This document shows positions 30,790 through 42,659 of a DNA stretch of 64,000 bases, in pieces (the stretch's first letter is position 1; the number at the start of each line of letters is the position of its first letter). The position numbers and the translations under genes are program-made. The notes under the pieces were generated by a model. It ran no database searches and was not told the origin of the DNA. It saw only the letters and a program-made list of their open reading frames with translations. Location: positions 4,526,001 to 4,590,000 of the forward strand of contig JAPFFF010000006.1 in assembly GCA_039105265.1 (NCBI GenBank). Direction: 5' to 3'. Source of the stretch: Tritrichomonas musculus (lineage: Eukaryota; Parabasalia; Tritrichomonadida; Tritrichomonadidae).

Positions 30790-33054
30790 TTAATGCTTTA
30801 ATAAGTATTTAATCAATTCATTTTTATCTGTTGGTAATGGATTGGAGGTATTTTCATTGGAGAAGGATACAGAGCAAATATATACTCGTTCTTTATTATC
30901 ATATACACTAAATGCAATATGATCGGTATTTTTAATTATGCTGAAGAATTTAATTCGAGATTTTGTACTGGTTTCTGTTAAGATATCTTCATATTTTACG
31001 TTTCCAATTGAAAAACGCATATCTGAAAAAACAGCCAATTTTTTCAATTCTTCTTCATCATATTTAACAGTTAATTTAAGATTAATTCGACAGATTTGTG
31101 TTAAAGCTATCGATTGATACATGTAATTTACAACATTGGAATCTTCTAAACCAGTGGTTATATTATATTTCGAAATAGAAGAGAAAAATGTTTTCATCAT
31201 TTTAGATAAACTAGCTACATAATAAAATTCATTTGTAATTTGGTCATTTTCAGCTTCAAATACTTGCTGGTAGCATGAATTAAAAACGAACTCTGATAGA
31301 AAGACATAAACACTGACGATCTTAGGCGGTTTTATTAAACCAAAGATAGAAGTGACAAAGGTCCGGTATTCTTTACCTTTTAAGTTTTCAACATCACTAC
31401 CTATTTCAAATTTAATTGCATTTAATATAGCAGCATAAGAATCCCAAATTTCTTTTGCTTTTGTGAGGGGATCAGTTGAATCTAAAAAAGCTTTAACGAA
31501 GTTTTCCGCTAGTTGTTTATAACGGGTAAAATTTTTTTTCATGAAAACTAGAAGTGGCACCGTCTGCTCATCTTCACTTTCTGCGAGAAAATCATAGTTG
31601 TAATCAATCAAAGTTGTTTCTAGCGACATATCAGCGATTTTAAGGTTAGGCCTGAGATGACAAAAATTATTGAACTTGATGCCATGAATTAAATATTTGT
31701 AAATATTATCAGGTTTAAAAAGATTTGGCAATCCTGTTGGGATATTCTTAAGAACAATTTCTATTTTTCTGATATCGTCGATGAATGCTTTAGGTGATCT
31801 AATGTAATCATTAGGAGTTCTCGATTGAAATTGCTCTTTACTAACAATAGGCAGGCAATTTAACTTGTAATATGAAAGAGGTTTTCTAACTAGATATTTG
31901 ATTTGTTCCAATTGCTTGGAGGAGTTCATTAAACGTACAAATGCTTCACTATCATGCTGCCTTTTCATTGAATTAAGAGAAGTCTGGACTCTTTGGTTTA
32001 TTTGCTTGGGAGATTTTCTCGCTTCTTCTTCCATTTTAGTATAAAGTTTAAATCTTTTAAAGAACAGTGGTCCAGGCTTTTGAACGATAAGTTTTTCAAT
32101 GATTTCTATGAACGAACTTCTTTCTAAATCCTTTGGAAGCTTATCAGGAAGTCTTGGACATATTTTGAGCAATTGGCGAAAATAATTCAAGAAATTGTCA
32201 TTATTAAATCTAGTTGAAACATCATAGGCACTATCATCATCTTGAGGGGGCAACATTTTAGTGTTTGCTTCATTACTTTCAAGCAAAATTATTAATGGAT
32301 AGCCAAGGCCTTGATTAACATCTTTTAAGAATTCAAACAAATTATTAAAGAGTGATAAATTAACGTTACAACTAATTGCAAAAAGATCAGGGCGTTTAAA
32401 TAAAATTTTTAGAACAAAATCATTAAAAATGTCGATTGCAAATCCATTTTCGTTATTGTTTGAATCAACACCATTTGGACTAACACTAGCTAAATACTCA
32501 TTTTGTTTAGTTAGTAAATCAGAAATGTATGATGGACAATAACCCAAATTTTGCTGTAAATTAAAAAGCAAGGCACTATAAATTGAGTGGTAGTTTTCTT
32601 CATTAGGTATTTCTTTCTGGCCCATAAAATATGGCTGCATTATATCATGGAATGAGTTATAAAAGAAATTGATTGCCAATGGTGATAGAAATAAAGGGAG
32701 TAAATCATTCTTTTCTCCGTTTTCTAAATAATCAAAAAATCCATTTTGTTTTTGCTGATCTAAAGAATACAAAAATTCGTGAGTATCAGGCAATTGATAA
32801 GCTTCTGTTGTTTTCCCTTTCTTATTTGTTATAACACCAGGAAATTTAACATCGAAATCATTAATATTTCCTGACTCCCATAATATTTTTGCATATGAAA
32901 AAAATTCTTTTTGAGACTGGATAAGTTGCTCTCTTTCTTGTAATATATTTTGGATATTTGATTTGAAAACAGATTCTGTAAAATTCTGCAATTCCCTTTC
33001 ATTTTGGATAAAATCCACAGTCGATCTCAAATTTTCATAAAACTTGGTTGACAT
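30790..33054 (-). CDS. Large helical protein of unknown function (754 aa)
   Basis: Not recognised. The first ATG is at 33054 (product MSTKFYENLRSTVDF). The protein is almost entirely helical by pattern, with no signal peptide or membrane span. Notable stretches are a short Asn-rich insert (VSPNGVDSNNNENG, near 190-205), an acidic loop (PPQDDDSAYD, near 270) and a basic segment with KSPKQINQRVQTSLNSMKRQ (near 355). The C-terminal ~90 residues look beta-rich (KFFSIIKNTDHIAFSVYD then KERVYICSVSF). The size and helical build could suit a vesicle-traffic or GTPase-regulator scaffold, but I see no diagnostic motif. Confidence 0.85.
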   Translation of the reverse strand: MSTKFYENLRSTVDFIQNERELQNFTESVFKSNIQNILQEREQLIQSQKEFFSYAKILWESGNINDFDVKFPGVITNKKGKTTEAYQLPDTHEFLYSLDQQKQNGFFDYLENGEKNDLLPLFLSPLAINFFYNSFHDIMQPYFMGQKEIPNEENYHSIYSALLFNLQQNLGYCPSYISDLLTKQNEYLASVSPNGVDSNNNENGFAIDIFNDFVLKILFKRPDLFAISCNVNLSLFNNLFEFLKDVNQGLGYPLIILLESNEANTKMLPPQDDDSAYDVSTRFNNDNFLNYFRQLLKICPRLPDKLPKDLERSSFIEIIEKLIVQKPGPLFFKRFKLYTKMEEEARKSPKQINQRVQTSLNSMKRQHDSEAFVRLMNSSKQLEQIKYLVRKPLSYYKLNCLPIVSKEQFQSRTPNDYIRSPKAFIDDIRKIEIVLKNIPTGLPNLFKPDNIYKYLIHGIKFNNFCHLRPNLKIADMSLETTLIDYNYDFLAESEDEQTVPLLVFMKKNFTRYKQLAENFVKAFLDSTDPLTKAKEIWDSYAAILNAIKFEIGSDVENLKGKEYRTFVTSIFGLIKPPKIVSVYVFLSEFVFNSCYQQVFEAENDQITNEFYYVASLSKMMKTFFSSISKYNITTGLEDSNVVNYMYQSIALTQICRINLKLTVKYDEEELKKLAVFSDMRFSIGNVKYEDILTETSTKSRIKFFSIIKNTDHIAFSVYDNKERVYICSVSFSNENTSNPLPTDKNELIKYLLKH

Positions 33055-33325
33055 TTTGATCAAGATTTATAAAAAAAAAATTTGCCACTTTTTTGTAATA
33101 TGACAAAACTTGATAGATTTTTCCCTAGATTTTATTTCAGAAATTTTAATGGAGTAAAATGACATAAATATAAATAATGTAAAAAAGAAATATTTATTAG
33201 AATAAAGTATAGTTTTTTCAAAGCCTTTTTCGCATTTTTTGGGAATGATGCAAAATCAAACAGCTGCGCAATAAAAATTCTGTGACTTATTACTAATGTT
33301 GAAATATATGTGTTACAATAGCTTC

Positions 33326-34769
33326 AGAACGTAGGTAACTATGAAATTCATAACAAAAATATTTATAAATCAATTTAAATATTTATTAATAGATATTAAA
33401 ATTAAATTATTAATTATATTGTGATTTATGCGCTGGAAGATAAGATATATATAAATAAAAAAACTATTTTTGAATTCAAATATTGATCGTAATAAGTAAA
33501 TATTTAACCTATTAGTATTTTTTCGTAAAAAGTTGGAAATTAATGAAATATATTAATATTTTTATCTTAAAAATATTGTGTATTTATTTTAATTATGCAA
33601 CACATACTATGCATTCATGGGTTATGGACTTTTGAAGATTGCATTGCATTATTTAATGAATGTGAAAATTTCGGCAATTATAGTAATTCATGGAAATAAT
33701 ATCAAATAATTTTATAATTATAAAAATTGCCAGTTAAAAATCGATTATTTCAATAAAATCGTTGAAATATCTGATTAATTTTTCATTTCAAAAAATGTAG
33801 CGCACAGAATTTAATGAAAATATGATATCTTATAAAATACTGCATATAATAATGGCTTGACAAAATATTCAAAAATCTGTTATAAAATCAAAGAGAAACA
33901 AAGTGTTTAAATTTGAGAGAAAATCGTGTAAAGTTCTCAATTTTTGTAAAAAAGAATATAAATTTCTCGCGAAAAATAATAATATTAATAAATTTAACCG
34001 ATTTAAATTATTAAAATATTATTTTAAAATAACTATTTAAAAAATAAAAGTGTAATATTCAATATTTAATGATTTTTAGATAGATCTCTTTTTCCTTAAA
34101 TCGTGGTACGACCACGAGACCGTTTATTTTTATTATTTTTTTTTCATCCTGCTACAAGGATGGATAGTTAACTTTATAATTGCAGGCGGCATCAAGATGA
34201 ACATGAAATGAAATACCTCCTAGTGTTCAGAAAGGCCACTCAAGCTTCGTAAACAAGAAGAATTATATTTTGGAAATTTTTATTTGGAAACAAATGACAT
34301 TAAAACTGCAAATGGAGTCAAGTAAATAATAAACTGCACGCGTGTTGGACCTCAGAAGAGTCATTTTTTACTCAAGTTTTAAATCAGATAAATTTTATTT
34401 ATAAAATTTTTTTTAGAGACAGATCACTTTATAATTGCAAACGGAATCGAGTGAACAAGAAATGGAATATTTATTGGAGTTCAGAAAAGTCACTTTTTAC
34501 TGATGCTTTTTCAAACAACCTTTTTTATTATGATATATCTTTTTTTTTTTAAAAAAAAAAAAAAATTATTATTATTATTATTATTGTAAATTCATAAAGA
34601 ATAATCATAAAACTGAGCAATTTTTTTGAGAAAAAAAAAATCTATACACGTGTCCTGATTTACGGATTTTTATAAACGGTCGAAGCCTGATTTACGGAAA
34701 AAAAAATCTATCGATTTTTAATAGCATTCCATTAATAAAAATTATAAACGGCATAGTTTCCTACGTTCT
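33326..34769. mobile_element. 1.44-kb TIR element with 8-bp target duplication
   Basis: AGAACGTAGGTAACTATG (33326) and the reverse complement of CATAGTTTCCTACGTTCT (ending 34769) are the termini. ATAGCTTC flanks both sides (33318-33325 and 34770-34777), and the following A also matches, so the duplication is 8 or 9 bp. The interior is non-coding and contains the ~128-bp tandem repeat described separately. Confidence 0.75.
34171..34505. repeat. Three degenerate tandem copies of a ~128-bp unit
   Basis: Copies begin near 34171, 34297 and 34426, each with a version of ACTTTATAATTGCAAACGG, then AATCGAGTGAACAA-like sequence and TTCAGAAAAGTCACTTTTTAC. Divergence between copies is considerable. They lie inside the TIR element at 33326-34769. 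Confidence 0.65.
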
Positions 34770-34777
34770 ATAGCTTC

Positions 34778-35377
34778 AATTCTTTTTAATTTTCATTATA
34801 AATGAGCAGAATCGTTGCATAAAGCATGCTTTGATGGCTAAAAATACATTCTTTTTTTACGATCATATATTTGTTGTTTAATTATATATCAAATACAATT
34901 AAATATTTATTAGTATAAATAAAATAGTAATTTTTGTTGATATAATAGAAATAATAATCATCTAGAAAAATCCACCGCCAGAAACTTTATAAAAAATTTA
35001 GGATAAATTTAGGTGCATATATAAACTAATTTTATCCATGCAAATGGAAATGATCACAGTACAATTTTGAGAAATAAGCAACCTAAAATTGAGAGAAAGT
35101 ATTCAATTTTAAAATTTAAATCCATCATTTTCTTATTATTCAAAACAAAAGAAATAACTATATTAAATATTTATAATGACAAGTAATATAACAAAATATA
35201 AATCGAAAAGTCTTTTTTGAAGGACTTTTTTCATTTCATCTTTGTTAAAAAAAGTAAACGGAATACTTTCTGTTTTCCTTCTTAAAACATATAACAATAT
35301 TGAACTAACTCATAGAATACATAATTCAATATATTATTTTTAGGAAAAAGTTTTGGTGAATAATTAAAAAGTTTGGC
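34778..35377. other. AT-rich spacer between mobile elements
   Basis: About 0.6 kb with no gene and no repeat with defined ends. Confidence 0.5.
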
Positions 35378-35385
35378 CTCAAAGA

Positions 35386-35863
35386 TAGACTTGTTATTCT
35401 CCTATTCTCGAGATCGATAATTGATTGACTTTTTGATATCGATACATAAATATGCACAGATTCTCGAGATCGATTTCAGAGATCGAGAATTTTTTTCTCA
35501 GCTTTTCATATCAGAATTTTCAATTAAACTTTTTGATAAATATATGATCGTAATTTATTCTCAAATATTTCATAAAAAAGAATGTATTTTTTTGATTTTA
35601 ATCTTAAAATAAACATCAACACATTCTATTATTTATTTTTAGATATAATAAAATCACAAATACCAATTATAAAAAAAGATAAACCTGCTTGAGATCTCGA
35701 GATCTCGGTAATTGATATCAAGTTTACAATTATTTTTATATCACATTTCATATCTGATATCATGATAATCGATAATCTCGATATCAGATTTGTAAACTGA
35801 TAATCGAGTATCAGATGTAAAAAAGTGACGTTTTTGATATCGATTCTCAAAATAACAAGTCTA
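35386..35863. mobile_element. 478-bp TIR element with 8-bp target duplication, palindrome-rich
   Basis: Termini TAGACTTGTTATT (35386) and AATAACAAGTCTA (ending 35863). CTCAAAGA flanks both sides (35378-35385, 35864-35871). The interior is packed with GATATCGAT, CTCGAGATC and GATATC palindromic motifs. It shares its TAGACTTGT end with the element at 44949-46394, so the two belong to one family. An 8-bp target duplication suggests the hAT superfamily, but no transposase is present. Confidence 0.8.
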
Positions 35864-35956
35864 CTCAAAGATTAATTCCTTTTTAATTCAAAATGTCATG
35901 AGAATAATTTAATATTATTATTGAAAATACATCTCTGTAAATATTTAATTATTTTC

Positions 35957-38688
35957 AGAGGATGTCCCACAGAAATAAAATTCAATTTTTTTCAATGATT
36001 TCTATTTTATTGTTGTTCAAAATAAGAAAAATCAAATAAATGTAAGCGATAAAGTTTAAATCTACTTATAATTTAGCTGAATGACTGATTCGTTAAAATA
36101 ATATAATTCTCAATATCTTTGAAGTGAAAATATATTTTTTTGTTTTGAAAGGATATACAGCATTGGTAACATGATTATATTAGTAATTTGCATTTTTGCG
36201 CCACAGTTTTGATTTTCTTTTGTAAAAACAAGATCATCAAGTTGTTTTGATTGAAACAAAATAAATAGTCTATAAATATTCTATTAATCATTATTTTATT
36301 TTTTTTAATTTTATTAAATTTTAAATTGATATATTAATCAAAAATTTGTCGAGTTAAAATTAAGATATTAGCAAAAAAATTTGCTTAATCATTTTTGACC
36401 AAATACTAATTCAAAAAAAAAGAAAATTTCAATGGCTCAGTACGATAAATTTAAATAATTCTTAACGTACATTTTGGTTTTTATTCTTTTTATATGAAAA
36501 CAAGAAGCAATCAAAAGCAAAAAAATCAATTATAGGAATATAATAGATCGAATAGATCCGATATTTGGAAATAAAGGATAGTTTGCTAAGCTTATTACTA
36601 GAATTCAGATAATCACATACAACTTGGAAAGAAATTTATATTATTAAATGATAGTATCATTATTTATATACTCCAAAAATTAGGATTTCAGATTTTTAAA
36701 TTACAAAAAGTTGGTAATTGCTAAAAAGAAATTACCTATTCTATTTAATTTCAAAATATTTACGACCTAAACAATAAACATAAGTTGAATTTTTATAAAT
36801 ACTTCATAAGTTCACACGATTTTGGTACTAGCTCATCTTCTACTGCAAAAAATTGAAAAAAAACAATGAATAATAATGAATAAAAACAATTTTCAAGAAA
36901 TTATAATTATTTTTAATAATTACTTTTGATTTTTATCATTTATTTGCTATAATATTCTTTCTTATGGGTTTTCTTTTCAGAATCTTAAATACCCAGGTTA
37001 ACCTTAGAATTGATATTTTGTAAAATATTGAATTTTTTGGAAATAACGAATAAATTAAAAATATAACGATTTTAGATAATTTTTTCAATGAAATTAACGA
37101 GAAAATTTGAATGGGAAAAACGTATAAAAATTATTTTTGCATTTTTCTTCAAATAAAAAATAGTAAGATATGATTTTTATTATTTTAATTAAATAAGTAT
37201 TTAATAAAGATAATAATATATAAAAATGGTGTAAAAATAAATAGTGAAAAACTGCAATATTTTTAATATTATACTATTGTAAAAGTATTTGAGTTTTCTA
37301 ACCTAGCCCAAATTTATGTCGGTAACGAGTACTTTAAAATATCTGAAATTAATTTTTGGATGCTTCTTCATCATATAATAATAAGAAATATTTAGAGATA
37401 CATTGAAATTTTCGAGTTAAATTCAGCATAATAAGCAAAGGTTATTGATCCTCAATTAAATAATTAATGTTAAATCTTACAATATTGAACTATATTTAAA
37501 ATTTAGTAATAATAATCTTAATTTTTAGGGAAATTTGAAAGCTATTGAAGATTTTTTCACGGCACAAGTTAGTCACTATTGAATGTACTTTTCATTAAGG
37601 CAATAATTAGATTTTGGAATTTTGGCGCAATTTGTGTAATGAAAAATTGAATTGAGATTTCATAAAAACCATCATAAAAACATTTTTTATTCATCCAATA
37701 AAAATTTACTTGTAAAATGAAATCGTTTTTAACCTAAACAAAAAGCGAAAATAAGTATGAATATTCTAAATATTAAAATTTCTGTAATGTAGCAAAAGTA
37801 GGTTTTCAAAAAGCACTATCGGGCTCAAAATTAATTTTTATGTAAAAATAAATAAATTAAAGAGCTTGTATTAAGTAAAAAAAGTCAAGTTATTCCAAAA
37901 AATGAAAACGTTTGAGAGTTTGAGCTTTTATCGAATACACATCAATAGATATACCAATTATTATAGCATAATTTTGTATAAAGAGTTTAATTTTGGGTTT
38001 TGCTGAAAAAAAAATTTTGAACATAAATGAGTTGAATTTGGAGTTGAATTGTCAAGAGCGCATGTCAAATATATAGTTTGATTGATTAAAATCGTTGTTT
38101 TAATTGCTCCATCATCATAAATTACGAGAAGTTGCTTTTTTCCTTTTAAATAATGAAAAATGTGCCGTTAAAGTGGTGATATGATCAATTGAAATATTCT
38201 AGTATTCCAAACTTTTTCAAAAAGGTTAACAAATTAAATGTTAACCAAGTTTTTACAAAAATCTTTCTTAATAAAATAAAAGAAAAAAATGTTAACTAAA
38301 AAATCTAAAAATATTTTGAATATTTTACAAAATATCAATTCTAAGGTTAACCTGGGTAAATCATATTAATTTTCACAAATATAATAAAAATCAAGAGTTT
38401 TACTTTCAAAGGATTATTTTTAAATATAAATTTCATTAATAAAAATCAATATTTCAATTAAATTAAGCCAAAAAAAATATTTTTTTTTATTTTTTTATTT
38501 TGATGAATCATATTCAAAATATTGAAAAATAATTCAATTTTGAAACACAAGTTTATTTGTTGCATATATTAAATTTTCTTCGACAAAATAATAATTATAT
38601 AGTTTATATAATTTTAATATTAAATAATAAAAACAATATCAAAAATATGGAAGAATCTATAGACTATTTAGTTTGTGGGACATCCTCT
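35957..38688. mobile_element. 2.7-kb TIR element with 8-9-bp target duplication
   Basis: Termini AGAGGATGTCCCACA (35957) and TGTGGGACATCCTCT (ending 38688) are exact inverted copies. TTATTTTC (35949-35956 and 38689-38696) flanks both sides, with a following A also shared. There is no intact gene. Another element with inverted ends (36991-38357) is nested within it. Beyond the 15-bp ends the arms do not match well. Confidence 0.75.
36991..38357. mobile_element. Nested 1.37-kb inverted-repeat element
   Basis: ACCCAGGTTAACCTTAGAAT then TGATATTTTGTAAAATATT (36991-37029) is matched by its reverse complement at about 38318-38357. The ends are next to T and A, so a TA target duplication is possible, with AAAT also shared on both flanks. 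The interior is non-coding AT-rich sequence. Confidence 0.65.
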
Positions 38689-38923
38689 TTATTTTCATCT
38701 TTTTTAAGGTACAAATCTAGTACGTTATAAATTGAGAGAAAGCAAGTTATATATTTGAGACCCCTTGCCCTATTGATAAAGTTTTATTTTGAATGTGTGT
38801 CAGATTTGAAATTCTGAACTGTTTATTTTTTTTTATAAAATTTTTGAATAGTCGTATTTGCCAGCAGACAAAGTTATTCAATTTTTTCCAGCAGACAAAG
38901 CTTGTCAAATTTTAGCCCGTCAT

Positions 38924-39115
38924 TACTTAAACAATCTTCGACTAGCTGAGATTAATAAAACCAACAAAAATGAAACAGTACAACATACAAAAGCACGAGC
39001 AAGCAGTGTTGTGCTAAAAGAACACGAACCGACAAATCTGATCTTTAAGATTCAATCTTCGACTAGCTGAGATTAATAAAACCAACAAAAACAAAACAGT
39101 ACAATATACAAAAGC
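38924..39115. repeat. Left ~190-bp inverted arm of the internal MULE
   Basis: The arm starts ACTTAAACAATCTTCGACTA and contains two tandem ~130-bp half-units that begin with TCTTCGACTAGCTGAGATTA (near 38933 and 39055). It is reverse-complementary, almost without differences, to 41340-41523. Open frames in it are by-products. Confidence 0.8.
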
Positions 39116-39223
39116 ACGCGCAAACAACATTATACAACATCTACACATTTCTAAAATAATATAAAATAATAAATTACATTTGTTTTATTAATTATTATTT
39201 TAATAATGCTTAATTTAAATTAT

Positions 39224-41117
39224 TCAACTTAAACTGTCATTAATGTTTGTTTTCATTGATGCCTTTAATAACTCATCTTCTTTCTTCTTTTTGCAAGTTT
39301 TTGAATTGTGTCCTATTTGTTTGCAATAGCTACAATGGTTATTTCTTTTTGTCTTTCCTGATCCACCTAAGATAACATTTTGTGATAGATGTGACGGAAA
39401 TCTTCCACTTTGCTCTATTTGTTGGAGGCATTCCTGTTGCTATTTCTTTTTCAGCTGAGTGCAAATCATCAATCGCGTTCGTTAAAATATTCATAACTCT
39501 TTGATTACGTGGTGCTGCTGATGCGTAAGGTGAAATCTCAGCCATGATATCTGTATAAGTTCGTGGTGTATCATCTTCAATGTATTCAATTTGAACTGGA
39601 TTATCTTCATTCAAAGGAATTTCTATTTTTTTTAAAATATCGTAGATGGAAATTATCAATTGGTTATTTTTCATCCCCTATTTCATGTATTACATGGCGA
39701 CATGGAAGTGTGTATAAAGATTTCATTTCTTTCATATGGCAATATACGCAAAAAGGATAGTTATTTTAATAGATCTTTCATCAAGGTATTCATCTGCAAT
39801 TAAATCTAGTGCAAGTCTACCTAATTTCTGTATATCCTCTCTAGTGAAGCACGGAAAATCTTCATATCCTTTTTGGGTTTTCAGGATTGATCGTTGAGAA
39901 TTTACTAGCTTCAGCCGTGATAAATTGACTATTCTTTTTACAAGTTCAGTTAAGGTAACTCTATTAAAACCATAATTGGTTTTATACGTTGCGAAAAATG
40001 TTTCTGATTTATTGTTAGTGTAATTAAAATTAACACCTTGCTCTATCAACCTTTTTGGCAGCCACCTATCTTGTGAATTCAAAAGACCTAAAATCATTTG
40101 ATATCCATCATTGCTATAAAAGGGTTTCTAGTCTTCCTTTTTATGAATCAACATTTTCGTTACATCAATGAAAATTAATTTTGATATCATCGAATCCAAC
40201 AACGATATCATCATTTGAATCAAAATACTTCAATAAATCACGACGGATGTGGCACCTACAAAAAACTACAAACGAGCTTGGGAAAACATCTTCGATCGCG
40301 GAATTTTGGGCATCGAATCTATCAACAGTTATTATCCTTGGATCGTCTTTTATCTCGTTTTTCAAAAAAGAAAAAAATGTAAATAAGATTTTGCTACTTG
40401 ATTTTTGAGTAATGAAAAATCTAACAATTGAGATTTAAATTCCGATTCAATGCATATTATACATTCGAGAGGCAAATTATATAAGTTGGTGCACATTGTG
40501 TCATCAATGTAGAAAGAATCTAATGCATATGGTGCTCGTGAAACTTACTTGTGAATAAAATTTGCATAAGATAATGTTTTTTTTTTTTTTTTTTTTGATA
40601 TCTTAATTTGAAGAATAAAATCATAGTACTTAAGGCTGTTTTGTAATTTTTCTAAATCCTCACTTTTCATTTCTTTAATAGTATCTCTTCTTACTTCATA
40701 GATAATATTTGTGCTAACTGTTACATCAAGGTTTGTTCATATTTGTCCTGGAAGGACGTTTAGCTTTTGTTGTTCTTTTATTGAACTTATTTGTTCATCT
40801 GTTAATGTATTGCAATGAGCATTGCAATATATATCGGCGCTATGAAAAGAGTAAGTATTATCTTTATTACAGTAAAATTTTACAAAACTAGAACAATTCT
40901 CTTTATAAGTTTTACCTCTAACTCTGCCGCCGAATTTGCATCTGTAAACTTGAACAGGTCTTCTATTTCAGGTGGATTCGGCTGAATAAGGATAAAAATA
41001 TTTTCGAGATGACTTATTCACAAAATCTGTCAGAGATCTATCTTGATCAAATGCTTTTTTATTAACTGAAGTAAATAAGTCAATTAGCTCTTTAGGTGTG
41101 GCCTGGGACTTGCTCAT
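39224..41117 (-). pseudogene. MULE (Mutator-like) transposase with SWIM-like and CCHC zinc motifs, disrupted
   Basis: Coding traces run from an ATG at 41117 to a stop at 39224. In order they are: MSKSQATPKELIDLF; a Cys/His FLYWCH/FAR1-like segment (VYRCKFGGRVRGKTYKENC, then HSADIYCNAHCN); the first catalytic Asp region (SFYIDDTMCTNLYNLPLE, near 40500); RIITVDRFDAQNSAIEDVFP and CRCHIRRDL with the second Asp and the C-x-H motif (about 40230-40345); a SWIM-like YCHMKEM then LPCRHVIHE (about 39690-39745); and a CCHC knuckle (CSYCKQIGHNSKTC, about 39285-39330). Several frameshifts, internal stops and a 20-base T run at about 40578 break it. The intact parent would be about 630 residues. Confidence 0.8.
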
Positions 41118-41339
41118 GAAATAGAGAAATAAAAAATGAATATTATAATATTATAAACGGATAAAAATTTCAATATGCTAATAAAATACGTTTGTAATTA
41201 TCTGTATTTTCAATTATAATTGTCTGTTTGTCTTACGTTTGACAAATATTTCTTTTGTTTTAAGATAAAATAATTATATTTGTATAAATCTTTAAAATTT
41301 TTTTATATTTGTTCAATGTTGTTTGTTTGTGTTTTTGTA

Positions 41340-41523
41340 TGTTGTACTGTTTTGTTTTTGTTGGTTTTATTAATCTCAGCTAGTCGAAGATTGAATCTTA
41401 AAGATCAGATTTGTCGGTTCGTGTTCTTTTAGCACAACACTGCTTGCTCGTGCTTTTGTATGTTGTACTGTTTCATTTTTGTTGGTTTTATTAATCTCAG
41501 CTAGTCGAAGATTGTTTAAGTAG
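41340..41523. repeat. Right ~185-bp inverted arm of the internal MULE
   Basis: Reverse complement of 38924-39115, again with the duplicated GCTAGTCGAAGATT half-unit. The two arms enclose the transposase remnant, giving a 2.6-kb unit (about 38924-41523). Confidence 0.8.
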
Positions 41524-41852
41524 TATCAACTTCGTCTTTCGGCATTTCGTTGTGGTTGTTTTGTATACGTCTATTGTATTATCTATATATATATATATAT
41601 AAACGCTGGCCCTCTCAATTTTAAAATCAACTTTTTTTGCAGTTCTTTTGTGATATTTAAAATCTCCGTATTATTCTTACAATGAATCTTCTCTTTTTTA
41701 AGCACAAAATTGCGAATAAAAGGTAGTTTTCATTCAAAATGAATTTTTTTTATTAATTGAATTAATTGAATTAGACTATTTTTTTTTTTAATTTATTTAT
41801 TTTTTTATTATTGTTATTAATTCAATTAATTCAATTAGATTTTTTTTTAATC

Positions 41853-42552
41853 AGTCCTCAGCCAAGAAACAACTCAGCCAAGATACTACTCAGCCAAGGA
41901 GTATCTCATACAAGGAGCAACTCAGCCAAGAAACAACTTACCCAAGAAACAACTTACCCAAGGAGCAACTTAGCAAATGAACAACTCAGCCAAGAAACAA
42001 CTTAACCAAGGAGCAACTCAGCCAAGAAACAACTCAGCAAAGGAACAACTCAGCAAACGAACAACTCAGCCAAGAAACAACTCAGCGAAGATACTACTCA
42101 CCCAAGGAACTACTCACCCAAGGAACTACTCACCCAAGGAGCTACTCAGCCAAGGAGCAACTCAGCCAAGAAACAACTTACCCAAGAAACAACTTAGCCA
42201 AGGAGCAACTTAGCAAATGAACAACTTAGCAAATGAACAACTTAGCAAATGAACAACTTAGCAAATGAACAACTCAGCCAAGAAACAACTTACCCAAGGA
42301 GCAACTCAGCTAAGAAACAACTTAGCCAAGGAGTAACTTAGCAAATGAACAACAGAGCAAATGAACAACTCAGCCAAGAAACAACTTACCCAAGGAGCAA
42401 CTCAGTCAAGAAACAACTCAACTAAGAAACAACTCACCCAAGAAACAACTCAACTAAGAAACAACTCACCCAAGAAACAACTCAGCAAAGAAACAACTCA
42501 GCAAAGAATCAACTTAGCCAAGAAACAACTCAGCATAAAAGCAACTCATCAC
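41853..42552. repeat. Minisatellite, 16-bp unit, about 42 copies
   Basis: Variants of AAGAAACAACTCAGCC and AAGGAGCAACTCAGCC repeat for about 700 bp. Because 16 is not a multiple of 3, each 48-bp turn reads through all three phases and gives a 16-residue peptide repeat (NNSAKKQLTQGATQPR type) in any frame. This explains several overlapping open frames here. Some units show a shorter AGCAAATG variant repeated locally (42205-42270, 42335-42365). Confidence 0.85.
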
Positions 42553-42659
42553 CGGATTGCTACACTTATTGGTGATGAATAAGAAAGATTGGATAAGATA
42601 AAATGCTACCCTTATCGGTTTTTTTAATAAAGAGATTTTTTTTAACTCAAATCTTTTTT

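Noticed and set aside
34567-34585. TTA trinucleotide run
   Set aside because: Ordinary microsatellite with no further structure.
35421-35868. Short frames on both strands in the palindrome-rich element
   Set aside because: Explained by GATATC/CTCGAG repeats; they cross the element end and have no protein-like features.
41853-42552. CRISPR array
   Set aside because: The 16-bp units are contiguous, with no unique spacers, in a eukaryotic transposon context.
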